Shown piece by piece: positions 11,319 to 23,089 of a DNA stretch of 64,000 bases. The stretch is taken from contig CM041200.1 in assembly GCA_023078555.1 (NCBI GenBank), positions 310,001 through 374,000 of the forward strand, written 5' to 3'. A program made the translations under genes and the position numbers. The first letter of the stretch is position 1; each line of letters begins with the position of its first letter. The notes beneath the pieces are model-generated. The model was not told the DNA's origin, searched no databases, and saw only the letters and a program-made list of their open reading frames with translations. The DNA is from Ulva prolifera. Taxonomy: Eukaryota > Chlorophyta > Ulvophyceae > Ulvales > Ulvaceae.

Positions 11319-12406
11319 CATATCACAAATAAAACATATTTCACACCACCGATTCATACAGGAGTAATGGGACTGGCTAAATCGGCATGCAGTTGCTCAC
11401 CAGGGTGTTTCGTCTGGCTGCTGAGCTCACGATCATTGGCAGAGTAGTTGCCCGCAGGCACTTTGCCAATTCTGCATCCATGACAACGATTTCCCATTGG
11501 CTCGGGATCCATTTCACGCAAATCACCACAAAAATCAGCATTTCACTGCATTCTTTTCAAAACCCACGTTGACTGGTGAAAAGACAAGTGCGCTAAGAAA
11601 GCAGTTTCCAGCAAGTAGGCGTCATGTGGGACAACAACTCCCCCAGCATCGGGGCGCTTCATTTCAATTGCCGCAGCAGCCACATGAGACAATGCCTGCT
11701 GGTCCTCCACAACAGAGGTTGGGCTGCTCTGGTTAGACTAGATCACCCCCCTATTCACCGGGTGAACAACCAGAACAAGCTTTGTATCTACACTCATTTC
11801 AAACGTTAGGACTCGGTATCCGTCTTGATCTAGCTCCTGATATTTGGACGCCTCCTCAATACCAGTAGCCATGTCACCAAGACCTGGGACATACAAAACA
11901 CTCCTACGCGTGTCTAAGTATATTTGCTCATGCCGAAGACCCAATGTACTCAGTATATTGTATGGACACTCAGGGGCATAGTAAACACCAGGGATTTCCA
12001 CATCCAGAGGAAATTTATTCCCATGCTCATCCACATAAGTGCCCCGGTTCACCTGAATGGTTCCCCTGCCCATGATGGGGAGATTGCCAGGTCCCGCAGG
12101 ATTGGCAGTTCTTTGACACGGACCGTACTCGGTGAGCATTTCGCGATTGCCCACTACATGCATATCGGACCCACTGTCTGAAATGAAATTCCAAGGCAAT
12201 GACGCATCAGGCGTTGGGTACTCTTTAGGCATTTCTACATCACAGACATCCTTGGCCGCAGCCTGTTTGCGCTGGGGGCAATCCGCACGCAAATGTCTTT
12301 TGTTCTTGCAGAAGAAGCATGTCCTTTTTTCCTCACGAGAAGACAGGCCGGCCGCGAGAGCGGCGACTCCAGGGCTGTCGCCATGAGGATGCTTGCGCCA
12401 GCCATG

Positions 12407-12787
12407 TGTTGTGAAAGTTCCTCGTAGCGCACAAGGCAGGTGCACATGCGAATGCACGCACGGGGTGACACGCGGCAGTCACCAGCCCGCGAATGAGAAG
12501 ACACATTCCAGCTCTCTGTATAGGTCGAACAAGGTCATGGTTCAAATATCTGCCTCAGATACTGACCATGCAGGTGTGATCCCAGATCTCAGGCGTCATG
12601 GGCTAAGTACTCCGCACACATATTTAACATTTCGCCCAACTAAACTTACGGTATGACGCTTCCACTCGCGCTTGCATTCGAACATCATGTGTCATGAATT
12701 CCGTCGAAACTAGTTCACAGCTAGTCAAAGCACTCAACTGTGCAGCGAGAGCTACTCGCACCTCTAACAAACACCTAGTTTGTTATA
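12407..12787. mobile_element. 381-bp LTR-like insertion with 5-bp target duplication
   Basis: A 381-bp block interrupts the gag zinc-knuckle region of Copia copy 3 and is flanked on each side by CCATG (12402-12406 and 12788-12792). The left end reads TGTTGTGAAA and the right end TTTGTTATA. Size and a 5-bp duplication fit a solo LTR of another family, but one end lacks the usual TG/CA dinucleotide, so family assignment is uncertain. No coding capacity is seen. Confidence 0.6.
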
Positions 12788-13377
12788 CCATGGCCGGGTT
12801 TGCCCGCAGGCGCACCAGACCTACCTTGCTTGAGCAAGTCAACATGTTCAGTCAAACGTGCAATGATTACGTGTGAGAAAGACTGGAGAACTTCACCGCG
12901 CACGTCGTTGAACTCCTCCCACACTTCGAACAGTTTCAATCGAAGCCATCGCTGGCCCACATCGGCACCTAGTTCCTCCAGTTGCGTGTACCATACTAAA
13001 TTAAACCCATCGACACGTAGCGCATAACGCAGGCCTGCAGTGGCGTTGAAACACCTCGCTGTACCGCGTAACGGTGGCCAGATGGGCCGTATCTCCAGGA
13101 ATATTTCATACACCCGTGCCGCTTAAGGCACCTCACGTCACGATTCAATGCTGCACTGACTATCGCCAATCTCATACACTCACTCCAGCATGAACATCTG
13201 GATCATAGTTGACGTACTCATCATAATCGTAGTTATCATCACCGTACTGTTGTTTGTCTACGTCGGCATCATCTCCGATGCTTTCATTGTCCAAGACACA
13301 CTTCCGACATGTTTGCTACGCTCACAACTTAACGCTTTGCGACAAAGCAGTTTCACTGTGCTAATTGTTGGCATAGA

Positions 13378-13397
13378 GACACATCAGCTGATGTGTC
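13378..13397. repeat. 20-bp perfect palindrome
   Basis: GACACATCAGCTGATGTGTC reads identically on both strands. It lies in the TIR element just left of the solo LTR. No function is evident. Confidence 0.7.
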
Positions 13398-13477
13398 GTA
13401 GCTGCAGCATGTCCCTTACATGTACTTCGGTGCTGGTTGTCAAACACGTGCCGTGTGTCACCGCACTATAGCGCGCT

Positions 13478-13826
13478 TGTCAGAAACGCTCTCTATCTGC
13501 AGGTCAGACGCGCAGTCTTAAGTCAAGTCAGGCAGCCAGCATTCCATACCTGTTGCGCACAGAGGTAGAACCGAGGAATGCGAGGGGGAGATCAGGATAC
13601 AGCTAGTACCGTGAAACAGTGATAAGAATGGTTACAGATCTCAGTGTGCACATGCTTAGATGCACACTGAACACTCAAGGTTACGACGGGAAACCCTCGC
13701 ACGATCTCTCTCGCTACATCGAGACAATCACGGCTGGCGGCTTACCCCTGCACCGGATCCGCAGATCGTCCGTGCATGGGTGCACCTGTCACCACGCTGC
13801 TGCCCGCAGGCTCATGCATTGTGACA
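13478..13826 (-). mobile_element. Copia solo LTR with intact target-site duplication
   Basis: This is a 349-bp LTR of the same family as 5115-5461 in reverse orientation, with ends TGTCAGAAAC and TTGTGACA. A perfect 5-bp duplication GCGCT flanks it (13473-13477 and 13827-13831), so it is a true insertion followed by LTR-LTR recombination. It lies within the TIR element at 12991-14025 and is therefore younger than that element. Confidence 0.9.
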
Positions 13827-14500
13827 GCGCTGCCCCGCTATTGCAGCGGGTCGCGCTCTCTGCGCACGCGCCTTCGTCATGTGTAACGCTCAATTGTTAC
13901 GCCGATCCTCCGATCCATTTTTTTTAACAGCTATAACGCATAACGGTGGCTAAATTGTCGTGCTCCAGATATATTTTGTACACAGTAACGCTGGCCTCGA
14001 TGTCGATGGGTTCGATTTAGTACGGTATATATTCATGACATCACCACAGTAAGACCCAGCATCTCTGTTTTTTCTGTGACAATGAATTGAAACGACTGCA
14101 CAGTCTGTGGATCTCGGCTTCAGTGCTAGGCCTATACTTTGCAATCAAATAGGCCCATGATTCACACAAATGTGACATGCGATAGACGGTGGTCCTGTCC
14201 GCATCAAGCAAAGACATCGGGACATGTGTCCTCGCTTTGGCATGGACGTGCAGTTCGTCCGCGGACGGGGCGTGCTGCAACAGATCATCTAAACCGAACC
14301 GGCCTAGCTACAAAACGACTTTCTGTTCGTACGCAATGAAAATCTCAGTGTTTATGTTCCACTCAGGCAACTTGCCTTTCGTCAGGTCAGGTTCGCTACG
14401 ACCACGGGATGCACGCTGTGCTTCAGTCAAAGTCTCAAGTGTGATGAAAGATTTAGTGTTGTTTGCACTGTTTACAACATTGGAATCATGAGGCACTTGC

Positions 14501-17500
14501 TGACTGCTCTGCCCTGTTTGGGAAGAGTCACGTGGTTGGATAACTCGTCCGCCACGATTAACATGCCCTCAGGTTGTTCATTGTCGGGCAGCTGCTAGTC
14601 AGCATCCCTGTCGACGAGTGGCTGCTGATCGACCTCGTCTTGCCCTTCCTCACGAGGAGGGTTAGCATTGGTAAGATGGAGATGAGACATCCTGAAGTAG
14701 GACAGACGATACTTTGTTGCGCGCTGCAACTAACCGATTGCTGGCTCGCAAGCTGACAGGGCGCACGGGAAGATCGAGCTCATAACATAAATGTGTGCCC
14801 TGTACGGCTCAGATGAGCTGTGAGTGGCAGATGAGCATTTGACAGGACTGCAAGTCTAGTTACATCTGGATTTTGCACGTTGCGTGCCATCGGCGGAGCT
14901 GGCGATCGACCGTACGGCCATGTGGAGAGATCGCGGTGCCGAGGAGGGCCGTCATGAGGCATCACCACGCCCTGCGCATGCAGCCATGTCAGAGAGCTTG
15001 TCGAGAGTCTCGACTTGAGACAAGCAAATCACGACCGGGCCACCTCGTCCATACATCGATTCAGACCTGTGTACATACATATACATTCCTGTTGAGACGC
15101 CCAATTCTGTCGGCGCCCGGTAGCTGCATACATGTTACCAGCCGGGAAAATATGATCCGATGTGGATGCACTGCAGTACACCGCTCTTTGAGCTATTTCG
15201 CCCCTGGGGAGCTGCGGCCGCCCCTCCAGATGCATAGCCCCCTGCAACCGCCATTGCCCTTGCCGCTGCCTATAGTTTGGCCGACATACCTGACATGTCC
15301 GCCGGACTTCTAGACACAAGCCGGACTCTAAAGTGCAACACTGAAGTTGCTGCTATCTCGAGAAACTGTACTCGCAGGCATGAAGTTCACGCCGATGCCA
15401 GTAGATACATTACCATGGTAGTCCGGAAGTCGAGCCGCACCAACAAGAAATGTCCGTGACCCACCCCACCTGCACGCATTGATCCGTCACAATAGTTGAG
15501 GCGAGGCTCCGGAGTGTGTAGGCGGAAGCTCCCAAGTACATTGTGACTGCCGAAGATGTGATCCCCTAACTCGAAGACTCATCATCCAAACTAGTTATTG
15601 GAGAACCTTGCGTGATTGCTACATGTTTGTTAGCCAAGAGGGCCACATCCGGTGCCATTGAAGACAAAGCCTGTAGGCACCACCGGTGCACGTCACGGTT
15701 AGATCTTTAGGAGATCGCATTTCAATACCGAGGTTCGCATCTGAAGGTAGCTCGTGCTGCCTGGCATACAACCTATTCCAGTGCTCGTTCCATTTCGTTC
15801 TCCATTGCTTGTACCAATGTTCCAACGCGCCCTATGCTGAGCGCTCCACTAGTACCGTGGCCACTTTATATGAGTCAACATTATTTCCCACACGCACAGG
15901 CTTTTGGTGTACATGTGTACACGTGTAGTCTGGTCTCGAGATCGTTACAATCAGTCGATTGCAGCATTGGTGTCTCTCACTCCATAGGTCCACCATTGTA
16001 GACGCACCTCTTCACTGCGGTTGCATGTATACAGCAGCGGCATGCAATAGTCCAACAAGTGCCAATGGCGGGCCTGGGGGCACGGGACAGAGGCCTCTGT
16101 GGTGCACGACACTTCATGCCCATACCAGGCAGTGCCGTCACAGCCACAGTGAGTCCACCAAAGGTTTCCAGCGACCTGCAGTGGAATCAAATGTTATTCA
16201 AGCTGCACACATGCAGACTGGCTACGCGTCTGGCTTCGCCAACTGGCTGGGCCAGAGGCCCATGCTGGGTCGGTGAGCTGAAGGTACGTATACAGGCAGC
16301 CATGGGCATCGCAGGCTTGAACAGTTACTTCTAGTTAGATTGAATTTGTACTGGTTGATTCGCCAAGCGCGACAGGCATCACGCTCCGTACGCCAGAAAC
16401 GCAGCGACCACAACTACCGAGTGAAACAGGCTGAACATCGATCTTGGCATACGCCACTGTACCAAACACCTCTAATGATGCTCAGGAAACTTTGGTTGCA
16501 TTGGCCAGCCGTGAGACGAAGTCGCATACCTTTCGCCGGACATCACTGCACCGCGAAATCGCGGCCGAGGATTGAAATCGGCTGCTCCGTTGTAGCGAAG
16601 CAGCATGTATTCGTATCATTTGATAAGTAAGCTGAAACTTGATCGGCTAGATCCGGCTTGCGTCCCACAAGGCCTCACCAGCTACTTGCCACCATCGAAT
16701 TAGTAGCCTACAGATGACAGAGCCGCTCGAAGCTGGCTAACACAGCATTTGGGACAAACATAATAACACCAAGTTGCTCGCGAGCTGGCCAGGCCCCTGG
16801 CGCTTCGTGCGCGGCTCGCCAGAACTTCCCAAAAGACCGCCCTCAGCTGAGCTCAGGCACAGCACATGTACACACCCCGACAGCTGTGCCAATTCGTTAG
16901 TGTTCCAAGCCTAGGCCCCCCAGGAGAATCGCTTTTTAACATAGACAGCGTTGCCGGCCGCCGCCACCGATCACCAGGAGGGTTACAAAGACTTGACAGC
17001 AGCTACTCGTGCGGCCGTCTGTGTCAAAGCTTTCGCAATCACTGTTTCCATCAAGCGCGCGACAGGCACATCTTCTGAACGCTTGACGAGCATATCGAAG
17101 CCTATCAAAAACAGCAGCCTTCCAGCTCGCGACACGGCGCTCATCTGTAGCAATCTGTTGCGTCGGGCTTGGCTTCTTGGTGCTGCCATCCGAACATTTC
17201 GGGCTCGGTGACCGCTCGACGCCGCGGCACTGAACTTGATACGCAACCACAATGACCACCAAGCTGTCCAATTCACCCGCTTCCAAGCCCAGATAGCATC
17301 AGCTCGCCAATACCCACGCAACAGCTCACTGCCTGGCGCTCGCTGACCGCATGCCAGCGAGAGGTGGCTGTTTTTGCCTCTGCTGATTCATTTGACCGTT
17401 GGCAATGGCGCGCAGCTGCAGCGGGTTGCTGCCCTGATTTGTACGTGCATGGGTCTGTTCTTGCTATACGCTGAATCGCAGCGAGCCGCGATTCGCTTGC

Positions 17501-18878
17501 AATGCACAATACATCCGGATCTGAATGTTCGTTCTAGGCTAGGAACACTTTCGTGCACCTACTGACAGTCCAGATAAGGGAAGCGCGTGGGGCGCGGGCG
17601 CTGCGCGGCGACGGGTGCAGATCCATGGCCAGGGGGGCGAAAAGGACTCGTGGCGAGGGGGAGCCAGCTCTAAACGGTGGCATTGCCCTCCGATTTCTTG
17701 ACACTACTTACACGATATCTGTGCGGTCGAGTTTTGTGCGTGGTGTGTCAGTGTGGGCGTATGCAAGTTGTGGTCGAATTCTCTTAAGAGATGTGTGGGT
17801 GGGCCCGGCACCCGGCCACAGAGTACAAAGCACTCTGCTATGCGTTTACCCTTGCCCACCTCGCTGGGGCAGCTTGAGGTGCATTATTAATCCATTGTGG
17901 TTGTGCGGCCGATGGTGTGAACGTGAGGCGGCCATGGCGCCGTCCTCAGCACACCCATGCATTGTGGCGGGAAACTTCCAGCTCAAACGGTCTGCCCATG
18001 CCAAGACGGACACCGCAACATCTGAGACTTGAAAAGGTGCGACCGAGTGGGTGCATCATATCATCGGCACCTCATGTCTCTCCAACCTTTTGGTCCGCAT
18101 CAAGGGGGGCAGTGCTGGACATGACTAGTCACAGGGGCATGACAGGGGCCGGCCCCTTCAACTTGTTGAACAATGTGCATGCTATGCAAAAGTATGTATG
18201 GTGCACTGTAAGGGCACGAGAAACTTGGCAGTGAGTTGAGTTCCACCTTGCTGATTACTCTCGATGCAGCAGTGGCCTGCCGTCCACAGAGAATTTTCAA
18301 ATGATGTCTCATGGAGCTGGGCCACGATTGACTAGAACGATCGCCGTGCCAGAATGAACCTATTTCACTTCATGCGGCCTGGTATATGACTGTAGTATGG
18401 GCTCAAATTTACACATGTTGCCTTCCGACATGCACACTATTACGAACGAAGTGCAACCCCCCCCCCCCCCCCCCCCCCCAACACCTGATGACGGAGCCTG
18501 ACCCGTGCGACAACATCGGACAGCTCCGGCTCGACTTGCGTAAGTAAATTTCATGTGCAAGCGATTGCTGACCTACAGCGATTGCGCAATCGCTGCACGT
18601 GTCGCTGGCACAACAACCTTGGTTTGGTTCGCAACAGACAGTCCGTGCCTGGAAGCCGCGATGTGTCGATGTAGGCTCACCCGCTTGAGCAAGGAGCACA
18701 ATACGATGAGCAGAGACGAATCCAAACGGAAAAACTTGTATAGATTGAGTAGACATGCCGTTGAGCGTTCACGTGCACTCAATACTGCGCTAATTGTGTC
18801 TTATTTCATGCCCCCGCGGCGCTTCGTTCCGAAACGGGTCAGGGTCATCTTTGCGAAATAAACATAGACGACTCATTC
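14501..18878. other. Gene-poor intergenic stretch
   Basis: About 4.4 kb lies between the Copia remnant and the E-Syt start codon. Several open frames of 60-160 codons occur on both strands, but none has a recognisable domain, plausible splicing or protein-like composition. I found no tRNA, rRNA or clear mobile element. The only conspicuous feature is the C homopolymer at 18457-18479. The E-Syt promoter and 5' UTR must lie in the last few hundred bases. Confidence 0.6.
18457..18479. repeat. Poly-C tract of 23 bases
   Basis: An uninterrupted run of 23 C lies about 400 bp upstream of the E-Syt start codon. Its length in the assembly is probably imprecise, as such runs are error-prone. It could form G-quadruplex or i-motif structure on the two strands. 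Confidence 0.9.
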
Positions 18879-21800
18879 ATGTCTGCGGCTCAAGTAAAGG
18901 CTCAGCCCTCCAGCACCCCCGTCGCGACACCTGTTGCAGCGCCAGCGACGAAGCTTGGCAGCCCGGGGGGCGGAACTTCCACAGCACCAACAGCAACTCC
19001 AGCGCCAAAGCCAAAGACCCCGGCCAAGTATATCACTCATGGCATGCGAATTTTTGACGCCATCGCCGTGATCTTTGCATTGAACGTGATCGTGATCGCT
19101 CGGTTTCTGCGTCCTGGATTCTGGTCCACGTTGATGTACACGGCTCTCGGTCTACCCATTGGCGTGGCCATGTCATTCCTTTACTTCAAGCGGAAGATGG
19201 AGAAACGGTCTCGTCGGCAGCTGGTCCGTATTGCGGCTCCTGTTCAAAGCTCTGTTAATTTCCAGCTGCTTTAGCATCTGTCACAGCTCACTGTCGCCTC
19301 TGTCGTAGCGCGCTTCCCATTCACTACACACTGCTACAAGCTTTGCAGTACAACGTCGAGCCGGGCGCCAAAGGCATAACGGAATTGCTTCAGAAGATTC
19401 CCACTTGGTTGACCCTGTCCAGCAATGAGAAGTGTGAGGTGTGCGGCTGCTCGTCTGTACCAGAGTTGAGGCCCTTTATGACTTCACCAATAATGCACTT
19501 GCGTTCTATGGCTGTAAGGCTTCATGATGTTGCAGTGGCTCAATGACATACTCCTGGAGATGTGGCCGTTCTATGACTATGCTATATGTGAAATGATTAA
19601 GGTGAGAGCCCGGACCTGATGGCCCAGTGACATTTACGTTCAGCAGTGTACATCAGAATTCTGCATGCCCCCCTTGCATTGCTGCTCAGGTTGTGGCGGG
19701 CACGGCAGGGACGGACTGCACAACTCACGCTTGCGAGTCTGGCCACAACAAAGGGCGCCCCTCCGCAGGCATCGCAAATCTTAGTCTGCTGGAGTTCTCC
19801 CGGAGTGCACTCAACAAAAAGCATCCTCCACGTTGGTATGCAAGTAATACAGCCCCGTTAAGCTTGCTCAGACGTCGTGGCAATCCATGTGTATGCTGTT
19901 CATACACTCGGGAGCCTCGCCCACGGGCTGTGAGTCAGCCTGTGACGATGCAACGACAGCTCCGCACTTTTCTGACCGGATCGCTAATGCACGAATCATT
20001 TTCAATAGGAGTCAAAGCGCTGCGTGACCTCGCATGTGATGGGTCACGTACATCCTGGCATGGCCCCAAGCAAACGCGCCTGCGGCTGCTGGCAGCCTGC
20101 GCCATGCCCCTGCGCCATGCCCGTTGTTGCCACCAGCAACTGATAGGTCAGGTTGGTGGGTCTGGCGTGGGCCTTTATGTGGGGAGCGGCCGAGTGTGTT
20201 CTGACAGCGTCGCCGTGGTCCAGGAGATCTGCGAACCGATCTTCGAGAATGTGAAGCCGCCGTTCATGAACAAGCTCGGCTTCCGGAAGCTGAATTTCGG
20301 AGACGCCCCGATCCGCATTGAGGCAGTCCGCATGAATCGCGAGCGCAAGGAGGGCGTGTTCCTCGAGCTCGACTTCCGCTGGGCTGGAGACCCTGACATC
20401 CAGCTCTTCGTCGACGCCATCGGCGGGTGCGTGCTGGACGCGCACGCATTACCTACAAGGCTCGGCAATGTTGCGCTTTTTCAGCAATGCGGGCGAAACT
20501 ACACTCCTGCTTTCGTGCTCAAAACATGCTGTGCTCCCTGCCTTTCTCATGTGCCTTTCTCATGGGCAGCAATCGGCTCCACCTCCACGTTCATCCAGCA
20601 GACTGCCAATCATGTGTGTCGTCTCTGCGGGGTCCGGGACTGGCGGTTGGGGTTAGTACAACCGGCACTGCCCTGTCGGGCACGCTCAGAGAACCACCGA
20701 GGGGACCACGGCGGGTGCACTGCAGGGGTGAAGCATCGCAGATCTGCCCGAAGATCTCGCACGTGCGGCTTGTCGGCACTATTGGTGTGCACCTGCGGCC
20801 GATAGTCAACGAGATCCCGGGCTTTGGATGCCTCATCATCACCTTACTCAAGCCTCCCAAGATCAACTACCGGGTAGACCTCGGTGCAGCTCTGGGCGGC
20901 TCCATCATCGGCGGCCGCATTGCCGCCTTTGTGAACGATCTCATTCCGCAGGTCCTCAACGGCTTCCTTGTCTGGCCGCAGCGCATAGTGACGCCGATTG
21001 TGGACGAGAAGTACTTTGGCTCGATTGAGGACTACATGCTGCGGCACCAGGGTGTCCTCAAGGTGGGTTGCACACCTTTGCTTCTTTGCACAGCAGTGTC
21101 TCGGGCAAGAGGCGTGCCCGCACTGCCCTGACGTGGGTATGGATCGACGACTACCTGCTGCCAGCGGCACAGGTGGATGTGAGGGACCTGCGATGTGCTG
21201 AACCGAGCAGCCCTGCGGAGCTGCAGCATCATGGTCAGCATGTCGATGTCTGGTGTGTGGGACCTGGCCTACACCTTGCGTGTACTATGTGTGCTGATGG
21301 CCTGTGCATGCCGAGGGCGGTGGGATGCAGGTGGAGGTGCTGGAGGCTCGCGAGATCCCCCGCATGGACAAACTGGGCACCAGCGACCCAAGCGTAAGCA
21401 TCTTCACCGACCCCAAGCGCAAGTTGGAAACCAAGACCATGAAAAATACGCTGAACCCCGTCTGGGATAACGAATTGTTTTACCTCATGGTTCAGGTGCC
21501 TTTGCCGCTCATGCAATGCCTTTGCCCGCACATCAGACCTTCGCCACAGGCTCAGTCATGTTGAGTGTGGAACTTATCTCCGTAGCATGGCCATGGGGTG
21601 CTGCCCCCACGCTATGGCCAGGCACGAGTTCACGGTGGAGGTTGTGCGCAGGAGCCAGAGTCGCAGTTCCTGCGCTGGGAGATGTTTGACACAGATGCAA
21701 TTAACGTGAAGTCTTTACTTAAGGTGAATGTTGTTAAGGGCCTGAAGGATGCCGTAAACAACAAAGAGCTAATGTGCAAGGGGGAGGTCAACCTCAATGA

Positions 21801-23078
21801 TGTCTGCGTCGGCCACCCCGGCGAAACCGTTGACCGCTGGTTTCCCATGGGCTCCGATGACTGGTCCGCTGATGATGGACCTGTGCGCCACCCCCTCCCC
21901 TAGCTCCACTTCAGCGTGCCTGCGTTCAGCTGGATTCAGTCAGCTGCTTTCTTGTATACTCAAACACCACCAGCTGCGATTACTCTGTGCTATATCAGTG
22001 CGTGCATGTCGGATACCAGTATGTGCATGTCGGCCACGCCGGCTCGCCTGCGGGGCATTGGAGGTGCAGAACTGGCCGGGTGGCGATGTTGTTTTTCATG
22101 GTTGCCAGTCATGAAGGGAAAGAGGCCCCTAGGGCGCCTCCACCAGCATGCTGTTTATGCCCCCCTTTGGCCCCAACCTCGGCCACGTGCAGGGCAAGGA
22201 TTGTGGAGAGATTAAGCTGCGACTGACATACGTGCCTCTGGCACGCGTGAACCCGCTGGTCGGGCAACGGGGTAATTTCTTCGTGTACCCGAAGAAGGGC
22301 CGTGATTTCCCCCGCATGGTGCCCAAGTCTGCCAAGTCGACCAACCCATACTACATCGGCAAGATTGGCAGCGAGAAGAAGACTGGTAACACGATGTACA
22401 ACACAACGGTGCGCCCGCACCCTGGTTGCGCCCGCACCCTTGTTGCGCCGCTGCACTTCACTGCAATCAATACAGCATGTTGTCTTGTTCTCTTGCATGG
22501 CGTTTACATCTATGCGTCCACCTGAGGGAGTCAGAAACGGCGTCCAGTGTCGGGAAGGGTGAAACTAGTGTCTTTCTGATTCTTTCTTTCTTGCTCAAGG
22601 CTATGGCTATAGTGGCCCATATGCAGTGCATGCACCGTGGTGTGCATGGTTGGTCACTGCATTGAGGGCACAGCATGGCAGAGATACAACAGCATTGAAC
22701 ACATGCACGATGAGATACTTTCGGTGCTGGGCGGTCGCGACCCGGGTGCAGCTCCTCTATCGACATTGGGCCTTCAACTGGATTTGCTTCAGCTGTCACC
22801 GCCACCCAAATTTGAGTAGCTTCTTGCAGGAACCAAACTGGACAGGCGCAGGGATTGCTTTCTATGGTGTTTCTAACGCGGAACTTCTGAAGCTGACATT
22901 CTTTCATGCGGGCGGTCTTGGAATGGACTCCGAGCTGGGAGAGGTCAGCATAGAGATCGCCGACGTCCGCAAGGGGCGCTACCGCGAGCAGCGCGGCAGC
23001 GTCAGGAAAGAGTATGAGCTGCAAGACGCTGACTGTGGGGTAGTTGAGATTGAGTGCCTCTTTGTGCCTGAGTTTTGA
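18879..23078 (+). CDS. Extended synaptotagmin / plant-type SYT, SMP and C2 domain protein, 9 exons
   Basis: This is an ER-anchored tether that moves glycerolipids between ER and plasma membrane. Exons read by eye: 18879-19223, 19349-19438, 19536-19601, 20224-20426, 20726-21062, 21316-21495, 21652-21882, 22193-22408 and 22830-23078. They join in phase into 638 residues. Residues 1-45 are Ala/Pro-rich. Residues 49-97 form a two-segment membrane hairpin followed by KRKMEKRSRRQ. Residues 116-345 are the SMP lipid-transfer domain (LLQKIPTWLTL, WLNDILLEMWPFYDYAICE, later VLNGFLVWPQRIVTPI). C2A spans about 350-505 and keeps likely calcium ligands D365, D371, D420 and D422. A second, degenerate C2-like domain (about 515-638) lacks them. 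The ATG follows TTCATG with no better upstream start. The exon 6 acceptor could alternatively lie 15 bp downstream. The gene is convergent with VPS13, and the gypsy-type element starts 12 bp after its stop. Confidence 0.9.
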
Positions 23079-23089
23079 ATTTTCGACCG

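Larger units (their letters stand above)
12991..14025. mobile_element. TIR-bearing DNA element (probably TA-targeting), carrying a solo LTR
   Basis: The left end reads CCATACTAAATTAAACCCAT, and the right end, in reverse complement, reads CCGTACTAAATCGAACCCAT. The two are therefore inverted repeats of about 26 bp with a few differences. Both sides abut TA (12989-12990 and 14026-14027), which would fit a Tc1/mariner-like TA duplication, although longer duplications cannot be excluded. It splits the gag region of Copia copy 3. After removing the nested solo LTR and its 5-bp duplication the element would be about 680 bp. No transposase is recognisable. Short direct similarity (TAACGGTGGC with a CTCCAG segment) also lies near both ends. 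Confidence 0.62.
7598..14500 (-). mobile_element. Older Copia remnant (copy 3), minus strand, with nested insertions
   Basis: This is a Copia fossil on the minus strand. From right to left the parts seen are gag (about 14.5-12.8 kb), the zinc knuckle, protease and pre-integrase region (about 12.4-11.7 kb), integrase (about 11.6-10.65 kb), the linker (10.6-8.75 kb) and the first part of reverse transcriptase (down to about 7.6 kb). It is broken in many places and carries later insertions: an hAT-like MITE, a solo LTR, a 381-bp LTR-like insert and a TIR element holding another solo LTR. Neither of its own LTRs is evident. The many insertions suggest it is the oldest element in the window. The right boundary is approximate. 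Confidence 0.82.

Noticed and set aside
12991-14025. Helitron, because similar direct segments occur near both ends
   Set aside because: Clear inverted repeats of about 26 bp at both ends and TA flanks fit a TIR transposon better; no Helitron CTRR terminus or hairpin is evident.
14000-14030. tRNA-like T-loop GGTTCGATT
   Set aside because: It is part of the terminal inverted repeat of the TIR element; no cloverleaf can be drawn around it.
17553-18032. A 159-codon plus-strand frame in the intergenic region
   Set aside because: No family resemblance, no splice context and composition typical of random GC-rich sequence.
19627-20805. A 392-codon open frame on the plus strand
   Set aside because: It reads through E-Syt intron 3, exon 4 and intron 4; only the exon 4 part (20224-20426) is protein-like and matches the SMP domain.
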